Source: an uncultured Campylobacter sp.
GTDB lineage: Bacteria > Campylobacterota > Campylobacteria > Campylobacterales > Campylobacteraceae
Length of the DNA: 33,645 nt
NCBI RefSeq assembly: GCF_938030685.1
Contig: NZ_CALHHX010000087.1
Coordinates: 1 to 33,645, forward strand
Direction: 5' to 3'
The position numbers were made by a program, and so were the translations under genes. Positions 1-6,618 of the stretch are shown here, piece after piece. Below the pieces are notes generated by a model, which was given only the letters and a program-made list of their open reading frames with translations, did not search any database and was not told the origin of the DNA. Position 1 is the stretch's first letter. The number at the start of each line of letters is the position of its first letter.

Positions 1-416
1 TCTAAAATTCCCGCATATTCGGGCGCGCCGAGTAGGTTCATGCCGATGCCGCAGATGAGGGTGTTTTTGATCTTATTCGTCATCGCCCCGCCGATTTTAC
101 GCTCGCCTAGATAAAAATCGTTAGGCCATTTAAGCCAAAGCTGCGAGCCGAGCGATGCTAGAAGCTCCTGCATAATCATCGCAAAATATATACTCGCCGA
201 CTGAGGCGGCACATCTGCGGGCAGATCGCTCTGCGCGACACAGAACGAAAATGCGAGATTGCCGCTAGCGCTCTGCCAATCATTGCCGCGCGAGCCGATA
301 CCGGCGCTTTGGTGATTTGCGGCGATCGCAAAAGGCGGCGTTATCCTGCCTTCGCGCACGGCACCTACTAAAAACTCCTGCGTAGAGGGTATTTGTTCTA
401 CAAATTCTACTTGCAA
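1..416 (-). CDS. birA: Biotin--[acetyl-CoA-carboxylase] ligase, C-terminus cut off by the window edge
   Basis: The 138 visible residues carry the biotin protein ligase core. Near the N-terminus is STQEFL, then a GSRGNDW stretch (the GRGRxGR-like biotin loop region), then KWPNDFYLGERKIGG and the GIGMNL strand, all typical of BirA/BPL_LplA_LipB enzymes that attach biotin to the AccB carrier of acetyl-CoA carboxylase. I chose the TTG at 416 as start because AAGGAG sits 6 nt upstream and the protein then begins directly with the conserved segment. There is no N-terminal DNA-binding helix-turn-helix, so this is a ligase-only form and not a bifunctional repressor. It lies downstream of fmt on the same strand, as in C. 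jejuni. Confidence 0.9.
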   Translation of the reverse strand, partial: MQVEFVEQIPSTQEFLVGAVREGRITPPFAIAANHQSAGIGSRGNDWQSASGNLAFSFCVAQSDLPADVPPQSASIYFAMIMQELLASLGSQLWLKWPNDFYLGERKIGGAMTNKIKNTLICGIGMNLLGAPEYAGIL

Positions 417-922
417 AACTCGCTCCTTGCGTAAGACGAAGGGCTCGCCTTGAAATATTGCAAACGTTTAAATTTCATGCTGCAATAGAATTTTGCGACA
501 AGATAAAATTTAGTATGATTAAATTTTACGCTCTTGCTAAATTTTTCGGCAACGCGGATTTTCCCAGCAGCATTTCGATAAAATTTTAAAGCTTTGTCTC
601 GCAAAAATTCTGCGGCACGATCATAGAATTTTAAATGGTGCGTGTTTGGTGCGACGCCGCAAGATCCGTAACCGCGGCGGCGAAATTTTAAGCTCCTGTG
701 AGCGTAAAATTTTAGAGCATAGAAGCGAGGTTTTAAAATTTTATAAAAATGCGATTTCAGGGCTTCGTCCAGAAATTCCGCGCGGTAAAATTTTACTTCA
801 CGATCGCGGCGATATCCAAGGCAGAATTTCGCCGCGACGCCAAAAGCGCGGCGCAAATAAAATTCCCGCGTAGCATCAAAAGCGCGGCATAAAACGCGAG
901 AATTTAAAATCCCGCTTAGCAT
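407..922 (-). CDS. Doubtful 171-codon ORF made of KFY repeats between fmt and birA
   Basis: A continuous reading frame bridges fmt and birA. Its ATG overlaps the fmt stop (ATGCTAA), and its stop lies 10 nt inside birA, an arrangement that looks like translational coupling. The predicted protein is basic and Tyr/Phe/Lys-rich, with more than ten KFY or KF units; each is a copy of AAATTTTA read in the same frame. It has no domain, signal peptide or relative that I recognise. No clear ribosome binding site precedes the ATG. The frame may be open only because the repeat contains a stop (TAA) in one of three frames. Most likely this is non-coding repeat DNA; a real coupled gene remains possible. 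Confidence 0.25.
   Translation of the reverse strand: MLSGILNSRVLCRAFDATREFYLRRAFGVAAKFCLGYRRDREVKFYRAEFLDEALKSHFYKILKPRFYALKFYAHRSLKFRRRGYGSCGVAPNTHHLKFYDRAAEFLRDKALKFYRNAAGKIRVAEKFSKSVKFNHTKFYLVAKFYCSMKFKRLQYFKASPSSYARSEFCK
417..915. repeat. RAATTY repeat island between fmt and birA
   Basis: This 0.5-kb stretch holds about 16 copies of RAATTY, mostly inside TAAAATTTTA or a one-base variant of it, at irregular spacing of roughly 10-60 nt. Chance expectation is about one or two copies. The copies are separated by GC-rich filler with no repeat of its own. Apart from the doubtful KFY-repeat frame, nothing here looks like a gene or RNA. Confidence 0.75.
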
Positions 923-1836
923 AGTAGATCGCCGATCTTTAGCCGCTTGCCGTTTAGATATGCGCTAGCGTCTACGGGCTTCTTGCCAGGCTCTTGCACC
1001 TTTATGATCTTAACCGCGCCCTCGCCGCAAGAAACGCAAAAACTGGGCTTGTCGACGTGCAGAATTTTGCCCGCGCGTTCAAATTTACGCTCGCAATATT
1101 CGCGCAAAAGCTCTAGTTCTAAAATTTTTAACCCGCTAGCTAGATAGATCCCCGGCCAGGGCGTTAGCGCACGGAATTTATTATAAATTTGCTCTGCGCT
1201 TTCCTCAAAGCTAAAAAGCCCGTCAGATTTGCTTATTTTTTTGCAGTGCGTAGCCTGTGCGTCATCTTGCTTAAGGGGCGTCAAATTTGTAAAATTTAGC
1301 AACACTCGCACTATCATCTCGCCTGCCAGATCCCCGAGCTCGTCAAACAGCTGCGCCGCCGTTTTGTCCTCGCAACGCGTGTAGGCAAAATCAAGCATAT
1401 CGCCCGTGTCAAGCCCCGCATCCATCAGCATCGCCGTCACGCCCGTCTGCTTCTCGCCCGCCAAGATTGCGCTTTGGATCGGGCTTGCGCCGCGGTATTT
1501 AGGCAGGATCGAGGCGTGCAGGTTTATGCAAGGCACGATATCAAGGACGGTTTGCGGCAAAATTTTACCGTACGCGGCAACCACGATAAAATCAGGCTTT
1601 AGCTCTTTTATCTGCGCTGCAACCGCCTCGTCTTTGAGTGTCGCGGGCTGAAAGATCGGCACGGCGGGCAGATGCTGCTGCGCGTAAATTTTAACTTCGC
1701 TCGGAGTTAAAATTTGTTTCCTGCCAACGGGTTTATCGGGCTGCGTAAAGACGGCCGCGATCTCAAATTTCGCCTCCGCAAGCGCGCGCAAAATTTTAGC
1801 CGCATACTCGGGCGTTCCCATAAAAACTATATTCAT
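916..1836 (-). CDS. fmt: Methionyl-tRNA formyltransferase
   Basis: The enzyme formylates Met-tRNA(fMet) with 10-formyl-THF for translation initiation. The 306-residue length is normal. The N-terminus (MNIVFMGTPEYAAKIL) is the family signature. The catalytic Asn-x-His segment INLHASILPKYRGASPIQ lies near residue 105 and the catalytic Asp is in GLDTGDML near residue 145. A C-terminal OB-like tRNA-binding domain follows (FRALTPWPGIY onward). AAAGGA lies 5-9 nt upstream of the ATG. In C. jejuni fmt lies between proB and birA; here the gene upstream is an EF-hand lipoprotein instead of proB. Confidence 0.97.
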   Translation of the reverse strand: MNIVFMGTPEYAAKILRALAEAKFEIAAVFTQPDKPVGRKQILTPSEVKIYAQQHLPAVPIFQPATLKDEAVAAQIKELKPDFIVVAAYGKILPQTVLDIVPCINLHASILPKYRGASPIQSAILAGEKQTGVTAMLMDAGLDTGDMLDFAYTRCEDKTAAQLFDELGDLAGEMIVRVLLNFTNLTPLKQDDAQATHCKKISKSDGLFSFEESAEQIYNKFRALTPWPGIYLASGLKILELELLREYCERKFERAGKILHVDKPSFCVSCGEGAVKIIKVQEPGKKPVDASAYLNGKRLKIGDLLC

Positions 1837-1967
1837 TCTTTTCCTTTAAATTTAGCCAAATCACGGCGCGAGCGATCACACGGGCGCCGACCGTGCGAAG
1901 TAAAATTTATACGCGTCGCACAAACCAAACCCCGCGCAAAAGGCGGCATTATCGCCGTTTTTCGCGC

Positions 1968-2309
1968 TTATTTGACGGCGGATTGATTTTCATCTCCGCC
2001 TTGATCCTTCCAAGGCCAAAAAGCGCACGGATCTTCGGACCAATAAATCTTTGCAGAGGGTTTCGCTCCCAGCTCATCTAGGCTAATCTTGCCGTCATGA
2101 TTAGCGTCCAACCTCTTAAATTCTGGGCCTGAGCGCAAATTTAGCTCTACTTTCAGTCCGGACGGCACCTCGCTCGCCATCCACTCCTGCAAACTCAGCG
2201 CACCGTCGTGATCCTTGTCGTTAAAGTCCATAAAATTTGGCACTGGATCGGCGGGATCGCAACCGTATGCGCCGAAGCATAAAAATACTAGAATAAAAAT
2301 TTTATTCAT
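1968..2309 (-). CDS. EF-hand lipoprotein, putative calcium-binding
   Basis: This 113-residue protein begins with a short hydrophobic signal ending in GAYGC, so Cys17 is the likely lipidation site. Two canonical EF-hand loops follow, DKDHDGALSLQE (about residues 31-42) and DANHDGKISLDE (about 69-80), each with acidic residues at loop positions 1, 3, 5 and 12. It is therefore probably a membrane-anchored periplasmic or outer-membrane Ca2+ binder. A strong AAGGAGG precedes the ATG. It sits between obgE and fmt on the same strand, where C. jejuni carries proB (glutamate 5-kinase, from memory). Its partner and process are unknown. Confidence 0.85.
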   Translation of the reverse strand: MNKIFILVFLCFGAYGCDPADPVPNFMDFNDKDHDGALSLQEWMASEVPSGLKVELNLRSGPEFKRLDANHDGKISLDELGAKPSAKIYWSEDPCAFWPWKDQGGDENQSAVK

Positions 2310-2436
2310 TTTGCCTCCTTAAATTTTATCTTTTTGCGACGTTTTCGAGCGATAAAAATAAAATTTAACCACATATACGTGCGCGATTAAAGCCTGCGTT
2401 CGTCAAAGCCCCCTACGGTGCGGCTTTTGTCGCAAT

Positions 2437-3492
2437 CTATAGCTCCTTTTTAAGTAGCTCAAGCAGGTTAAATTTTAGCTCGTTTATATTTTGTCCCGTT
2501 GCCGAGGAGATCGGCATCACAAAAAACGGCTTGGCGGCGTCAAACTCATAAATATCTTGTTTAAATTTTATCTCGTCAGCCGCACCCGCGAGTCCCAAAT
2601 GCGACAAAAACGCGTCAAATTTTTCCTGCAAATTTTCGGCCGCGTCCGCGCGAGTTAGGGCGATAGCGTAATCTCTTTTTGCAAGCCCCTCTGAAAATTT
2701 CGCCGTCTCGGCTCGCAGCGCGTCAAACTGCTCCTCAAGGCTGCGGTAGTTCGCAAGATCGAGCATAAAAAGCAAAATTTTCGTGCGCTCGACGTGTTTT
2801 AAAAACTGCACGCCAAGCCCACGCCCTTCGCTTGCGCCCTCGATGATGCCAGGGATATCGGCCATGACAAAGCCGCTGTATTCGTCCACCTCGACGAGGC
2901 CGAGCTTTGGCGTAAGCGTGGTAAACTCGTAGTTTGCGATCTGAGGTTTGGCGTTTGAAACAGTCGAGATTAGCGTACTTTTGCCCACGTTTGGAAAGCC
3001 CACGAGCCCAATGTCGGCGATGAGTTTTAGCTCCAATCTCACCTCGCGCGTCTGCCCCTCTAGGCCTTTTTGCGCGTATTCGGGAGCTTGGTTGATCGAG
3101 CTTTTAAAGTGCACGTTGCCAAGCCCGCCTTTGCCGCCTTTTAAAAATAGCCTCGTCTCGCCGTCATTTAGCATATCAAGCACCAGCTCGCCACTATCCT
3201 CGTCGTAAACGCTGGTGCCTGGAGGGACGATGAGATAGAGATCCTCGCCGCTTTTGCCGGTCTTTTTGCGACCCTCGCCGGGCGCGCCGTTTTGCGCTTT
3301 AAACTCACGCTTGCCCTTATAGGATGAGAGGGTGTGGGAGTTTTTATCTACTCTAAAATACACGTCGCCGCCGTCGCCGCCGTCGCCGCCGTCGGGGCCG
3401 CCTAGGATGACGAATTTTTCGCGGCGGAAGCTAACGCAACCTGCGCCACCGTCACCTGATTTGACGCTAAATTTTACGCTGTCTATGAACAT
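2437..3492 (-). CDS. obgE: GTPase Obg/CgtA
   Basis: Obg is a ribosome-associated GTPase acting in 50S assembly and stress signalling. The glycine-rich Obg fold occupies roughly residues 1-155 (SVKSGDGGAG, GGDGGDGGDVYF). The G domain follows with G1 GFPNVGKST, the G3 DIPGIIEGASEGRGLG and a G5-like SSAT. The G4 motif reads TRAD instead of NKxD, a divergence to keep in mind. I chose the internal ATG at 3492 because AAGGA lies just upstream and the family starts at MFIDSVKFSVKSG; an ATG 36 nt further upstream has no ribosome site. It follows rpmA in the usual L21-L27-Obg order. Length is 351 residues. Confidence 0.96.
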   Translation of the reverse strand: MFIDSVKFSVKSGDGGAGCVSFRREKFVILGGPDGGDGGDGGDVYFRVDKNSHTLSSYKGKREFKAQNGAPGEGRKKTGKSGEDLYLIVPPGTSVYDEDSGELVLDMLNDGETRLFLKGGKGGLGNVHFKSSINQAPEYAQKGLEGQTREVRLELKLIADIGLVGFPNVGKSTLISTVSNAKPQIANYEFTTLTPKLGLVEVDEYSGFVMADIPGIIEGASEGRGLGVQFLKHVERTKILLFMLDLANYRSLEEQFDALRAETAKFSEGLAKRDYAIALTRADAAENLQEKFDAFLSHLGLAGAADEIKFKQDIYEFDAAKPFFVMPISSATGQNINELKFNLLELLKKEL

Positions 3493-3560
3493 AGCTATCC
3501 TTAAATTTAAAACGGCAATTATAGCCAAATGAGTTGAAGATAATTTTTAAATGGATGAAA

Positions 3561-3584
3561 TTTTAAAAGAGGGGCTTGCGCCCC
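3561..3584 (-). terminator. Candidate intrinsic terminator after rplU-rpmA
   Basis: A 5-bp GC stem (GGGGC/GCCCC, loop TTGC on the plus strand) lies 18 nt after the rpmA stop. Read on the minus strand it is followed by TCTTTTAAAATTT. It would separate the ribosomal pair from obgE. Confidence 0.5.
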
Positions 3585-3601
3585 CGAAGATTTAGCGATA
3601 T

Positions 3602-3859
3602 TTACGCAGCCGGATAAACCGATACTTTTTTGCGGTTTTTATCTTTTCGCTCAAATTTTACGACGCCGTCGATCAGCGCGAAAATCGTGTGATCGCTGCC
3701 CATGCCTACGTTGCAGCCTGGGTGCGTCGCAGTGCCGCGCTGGCGGATGATAATGTTGCCCGCGCGCACAAACTCGCCGCCGAATTTTTTGACGCCCAAG
3801 CGGCGTCCGATACTATCTCTATTATTTTGGGTTGAGCCTTGACCTTTTTTGTGTGCCAT
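3602..3859 (-). CDS. rpmA: 50S ribosomal protein L27
   Basis: This 85-residue protein matches bacterial L27 along its whole length: MAHKKGQGSTQNNRDSIGRR, then GGEFVRAGNIIIRQRGT and HPGCNVGMGSDHTIFAL. L27 reaches toward the peptidyl-transferase centre with its N-terminus. Unlike Firmicutes L27, the N-terminus begins directly with the short MAHKK form and has no cleavable extension. It is 10 nt downstream of rplU and clearly co-transcribed with it. Confidence 0.98.
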   Translation of the reverse strand: MAHKKGQGSTQNNRDSIGRRLGVKKFGGEFVRAGNIIIRQRGTATHPGCNVGMGSDHTIFALIDGVVKFERKDKNRKKVSVYPAA

Positions 3860-3869
3860 TTCCTATCCT

Positions 3870-4178
3870 TTATGCGTTGATCGAAACGACTTTGACGCGG
3901 GTGTATTGGCGTCTGAAGCCGCGTTTTACTTTTGAATCTTTGCGTCTGCGTTTTTTGAAGATAACGACTTTTTTATCCTTGCCTTCGCAAACGACTTCCA
4001 AAACCACCTTGGCACCCTTTACGAACGGTGCTCCTACCTTTAACTCGCCGTCGTTTAGCGCTAAAACTTCGCTAAGCTCGAGCTTTGCTTTCGGCTCTGC
4101 ATTAAAATGGTCCAAATTTAGGTAGTTACCCTCTTCGACCTTATACTGCTTGCCGCCGTGTTTGATGATAGCATACAT
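3870..4178 (-). CDS. rplU: 50S ribosomal protein L21
   Basis: This 102-residue L21 starts at MYAIIKHGGKQYKVEEGNY and contains the C-terminal KRRRRKDSKVKRGFRRQYT segment characteristic of the family. L21 binds 23S rRNA in the large subunit. I chose the ATG at 4178 because it matches the family start and has AAAGGAT upstream; the frame stays open for 27 more codons upstream but that part is not L21-like. It is the first gene of the L21-L27 unit. Confidence 0.97.
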   Translation of the reverse strand: MYAIIKHGGKQYKVEEGNYLNLDHFNAEPKAKLELSEVLALNDGELKVGAPFVKGAKVVLEVVCEGKDKKVVIFKKRRRKDSKVKRGFRRQYTRVKVVSINA

Positions 4179-4258
4179 CAAAAATCCTTTAAAATTTGGT
4201 AGCCAAAAAGGCATTTGCCGTGCAAAATTTAACAGCCCGTTTGGTATGAGAGGTTGCA

Positions 4259-4264
4259 ATATTA
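4259..4264 (-). promoter_or_regulatory. Candidate -10 box for rplU-rpmA
   Basis: TAATAT on the minus strand lies about 80 nt upstream of the rplU ATG in AT-rich DNA. Campylobacter housekeeping promoters usually have a good -10 and a poorly conserved -35, so only the -10 is proposed. It would give a 5' leader of about 75 nt. Confidence 0.35.
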
Positions 4265-4364
4265 TCTCAAATTTTATAAATTCCTACTGAAACGCCTCGC
4301 AAAATTCCTGCGAAATTTCAAATTTCAAGGGCTCGGATTTATTTTAAACTAAAGATAAATGTGC

Positions 4365-4370
4365 TACTAT
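4365..4370 (+). promoter_or_regulatory. Candidate extended -10 for the small lipoprotein gene
   Basis: TACTAT is preceded by TGC, giving an extended -10 (TGNTACTAT) 28 nt before the ATG at 4399. The DNA upstream is T/A-rich, as expected for sigma-70 promoters in this group. Confidence 0.45.
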
Positions 4371-4398
4371 CGCAACGAAATTTTTGAAGGAGAATTTT

Positions 4399-4827
4399 AT
4401 GAGAAATTTAATAGCTGCGCTCGTAGCAGCGGTATTTTTTATCGGTTGTTCCAACTGGAATATATCCAACGAACCAAGCGGAGTACGCAATCAAACAAAA
4501 TCCCAAAGTAGTAAAACAAATATCGGCGGCGTAAATGATAAAGTCCAAGAGGTTTCCACCGCAGGCACCACCGATATGGTCGAAACGACCTTGCCCGATA
4601 GCACAGGTATGACTAATGCGCCGAAAGATCGCAGCGATGCATTTCATATCAATCAAGTAATTTCTGCATGGAATAAACAGCCAGACTCCATCAAAACAAC
4701 CGAAGACAACGGCAACATCTATACCTGGAAAAACTATAAGCCAGGCTGCGACGTATCACTTACCAGCGACTCGGAAGGCTACGTATCAAAATCCGCTATC
4801 AAATCAGCACTGTCTCAGTGCCTATAA
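4399..4827 (+). CDS. Small lipoprotein of unknown function
   Basis: The 142-residue product has a classic lipoprotein signal (MRNLIAALVAAVFFIGC, Cys17 lipidated). A Ser/Thr/Asn-rich, probably disordered linker extends to about residue 85. The C-terminal part contains INQVISAWNKQPDSIKTTED followed by a Tyr-Thr-Trp strand and two cysteines (PGC and SQCL at the very end), which could form a disulfide. The AW-x-PD plus TW pattern resembles small periplasmic lipoproteins of the BamE/SmpA type, but this similarity is weak and I do not assign a function. The start is the ATG at 4399, behind AAGGAG; an upstream in-frame ATG at 4384 overlaps that site. It has very few RAATTY copies compared with its surroundings. 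Confidence 0.8.
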   Translation: MRNLIAALVAAVFFIGCSNWNISNEPSGVRNQTKSQSSKTNIGGVNDKVQEVSTAGTTDMVETTLPDSTGMTNAPKDRSDAFHINQVISAWNKQPDSIKTTEDNGNIYTWKNYKPGCDVSLTSDSEGYVSKSAIKSALSQCL

Positions 4828-4843
4828 CTAACTTATCCGCGAC

Positions 4844-4875
4844 GCCGAAATTTTAAAATTTCGTAAAATTTCGGC
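4844..4875 (+). terminator. Inverted repeat of two RAATTY copies after the lipoprotein gene
   Basis: The perfect 11-bp arms GCCGAAATTTT and AAAATTTCGGC, separated by 10 nt, lie 17 nt after the stop at 4827. Each arm contains AAATTT, and a third copy is in the loop. Position suggests a terminator, but no separate T-run follows. Confidence 0.55.
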
Positions 4876-4951
4876 TTACGAGCGGGTCTGCTTCGTCAAA
4901 TCTAATCTTAAAATCCTACGGTTCGCTCTTAAAAATTTACTATTCGTATTG

Positions 4952-4957
4952 TATAAT
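4952..4957 (+). promoter_or_regulatory. -10 box for the DUF411 gene
   Basis: A perfect TATAAT lies 29 nt before the ATG at 4986, in AT-rich DNA. TGGAG lies 7 nt before the start codon. This suggests transcription independent of the upstream lipoprotein gene. Confidence 0.6.
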
Positions 4958-4985
4958 CGAGGACTTTTAATCACTGGAGTAAAAT

Positions 4986-5447
4986 ATGAAGAAAATTTTA
5001 TTTGTAGGTGCGCTTTTAGCGGCATTAGGTAGCTATGTGACGGCGGGCGAACACATCAAGGTCTATCACGGCGAGAGCTGCGGCTGTTGCCACAACTGGG
5101 CAAAATATATGGAGCAAAATGGCTTTGAAGTCGAGATGATTTCGCTGGCTGACGAGCCGCTTATCCAGAAGAAGAATGAGCTAAAACTTCCGCTGGAGCT
5201 CGCTAGCTGCCACACCGCGATCATAGATGGGTATGTAGTCGAAGGGCATATGCCAGCAGGTGAGATCCGCACATTACTAAAAAATAAGCCTAAAGACGTC
5301 ATCGGCATAGCAGTACCTGGCATGCCACTAGAAGCGCCAGGTATGGAGCAAGGCTCTCAGCCCGAGGTCTATGACGTGGTAGCGTTTAAAAAAGACGGCT
5401 CGTATCAAAGCATCGCCACTTACAAAGGCAGAAAAAAAATCAAATAA
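4986..5447 (+). CDS. DUF411 family periplasmic metal-binding protein
   Basis: The 153-residue protein has a signal peptide (MKKILFVGALLAALGSYVTA, cleaved before GEH) and then the full DUF411 pattern. ESCGCCHNW near residue 30 supplies a CxCC cysteine cluster and a histidine, with SCHTA near residue 78. GHMPAGEI near residue 91 and IAVPGMPLEAPGME near residue 107 follow. Family members are exported thioredoxin-like small proteins, often beside copper-handling genes, and the Cys/His/Met pattern fits copper binding. No copper gene is adjacent here, so the copper role is inferred from family only. Confidence 0.9.
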   Translation: MKKILFVGALLAALGSYVTAGEHIKVYHGESCGCCHNWAKYMEQNGFEVEMISLADEPLIQKKNELKLPLELASCHTAIIDGYVVEGHMPAGEIRTLLKNKPKDVIGIAVPGMPLEAPGMEQGSQPEVYDVVAFKKDGSYQSIATYKGRKKIK

Positions 5448-5612
5448 TCCGCCGCTTCAAAGCGGCAAACTTACTTATTAGCTCGCTAAAATTTTGCCTA
5501 TTTATGGCTTGGCGCAATTTACTTTAGCCGGCAAATGCTGCCATGATCTGCAAAAATGACGCGCAAATTAATTTCAAACGCTAGCTATGATAAAAGGGAT
5601 TAAAAATTTAAG

Positions 5613-5686
5613 TGGATGGGCTAATAGGGGTCGAACCTATATTCACAAATCCAGAGTTTGTTGTCCTGCCATTAGACGATAGCCCA
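5613..5686 (-). tRNA. tRNA-Gln, anticodon CUG
   Basis: Read on the minus strand, a complete cloverleaf forms. Acceptor stem TGGGCTA/TAGCCCA; D-arm GTCT/GGAC; anticodon stem ACAAA/TTTGT with loop CTCTGGA (U33 present, anticodon CTG, codon CAG); variable loop GAAT; T-arm ATAGG-TTCGACC-CCTAT; then T-CCA. The U1-A72 pair and the D-arm sequence fit tRNA-Gln. The discriminator base is U73 if the CCA is encoded as read, which is unusual for Gln. The gene stands alone and no other tRNA is nearby. Confidence 0.9.
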
Positions 5687-6618
5687 TTGCGGAAGCGGTA
5701 TTTTATAGAATTTTGCTTTAAAAAAAGCATAAGAGCGGGCGGAATTTTAAAATTTTGCAAAATTTTAATTAAATTTAAAGCCCTGCTGCGCCTAAACGAT
5801 AAAATTAAAACGCAAAAGCTAACGCTGCTTTCATCGGCTCCGATAAAAGAATATGGCTACTCGCCGCGGAGCTAAATTTTAAAATTTGGCTAGTTTATCC
5901 TATATTTACGCCTTTGCGAGCTTATTTATTCCGGGATGAAATTTTTAGCATATAAGCCTGTCTTCAAAACATATATGTTTAGTGCTCGCTGGGCGCGGGC
6001 GCGGCCTTAAATGATATAAATCGCACCGAAAATCCGCAGCGAACATAATTGCGACAAAACCCGGAATGCAGCGCCCTAAATAAGCGTCAAATAGACTTGC
6101 GATAGGATCGCACAAAAGTCCTACCAAATGCTCACCTCAAGCGGAGTGTAAAATTTATCACGATTAAGTGGGTCTAAACTAAAATCAAAGCCATATAATT
6201 TGAGTGCGAAGCTTGCATAAAATTTCTTGCAAAGGCCGTTCGCAGGCTCAAAAGATATTGTAAAATTGCATAAAATTTGACTGCGACGGAATTTTTCCCA
6301 TATATTGTGTTAATACCAAACATTCGACGAATCAAATCAAGCACGACGAACAAAGTGAAATCTCTCATATATCGTTAATATGGCACAGGCTATTTGCTAG
6401 ACCAGAGCAGAAATATGCGAAATTTAACTCCGCGCATCGTTTGAACACTTAGAAAGCGCCTTGCTTTCCAGCTAAATAGCACGAGCAAATTCATATCACG
6501 CGCTGTTTAAAACGCAAAATTCATTGGAATTTCAAATTTTAAATTTCGGGCACGGGTTCGCTTATAAGTATTTGCAAAAATAACGTATCAAAGCTAGAAA
6601 AATTTCGCTCCGTCGCGC
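5687..6618. repeat. Gene-free stretch rich in RAATTY copies
   Basis: About 19 RAATTY copies are scattered over 0.93 kb, densest at 5735-5780 and 6490-6620. Short open frames at 5945-6127 and 6174-6368 (minus) have no ribosome site or recognisable product. I see no RNA gene other than the tRNA at its edge. Confidence 0.6.
5702..5707 (-). promoter_or_regulatory. Candidate -10 box for the tRNA gene
   Basis: TATAAA (in CTATAAAAT) on the minus strand lies 15 nt upstream of the tRNA 5' end, which would give a leader of about 8 nt. Confidence 0.4.

Noticed and set aside
646..873. 75-codon plus-strand frame in the fmt-birA gap
   Set aside because: It consists of the antisense of the same repeat and has no start context.
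1897..1967. GGCG/CGCC hairpin followed by GTTTTT between the EF-hand gene and fmt
   Set aside because: The stem is only 4 bp and the T-run faces the strand without a gene; too weak to call.
2406..2428. AAAGCC/GGCTTT inverted repeat after obgE
   Set aside because: 6-bp stem with an 11-nt loop and no T-run; not distinguishable from chance.
5449..5466. Hairpin GCCGCT-TCAA-AGCGGC after the DUF411 gene
   Set aside because: Short 6-bp stem without a T-run on the plus strand; a terminator is possible but not supported.
5612..5875. Plus-strand open frame across the tRNA
   Set aside because: It reads the antisense of the tRNA and AT-rich repeat DNA; no ribosome site or recognisable product.
5945..6368. 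Two short minus-strand frames in the gene-free region
   Set aside because: About 60 codons each, no ribosome site, no homology I recognise, unusual composition; most likely chance.
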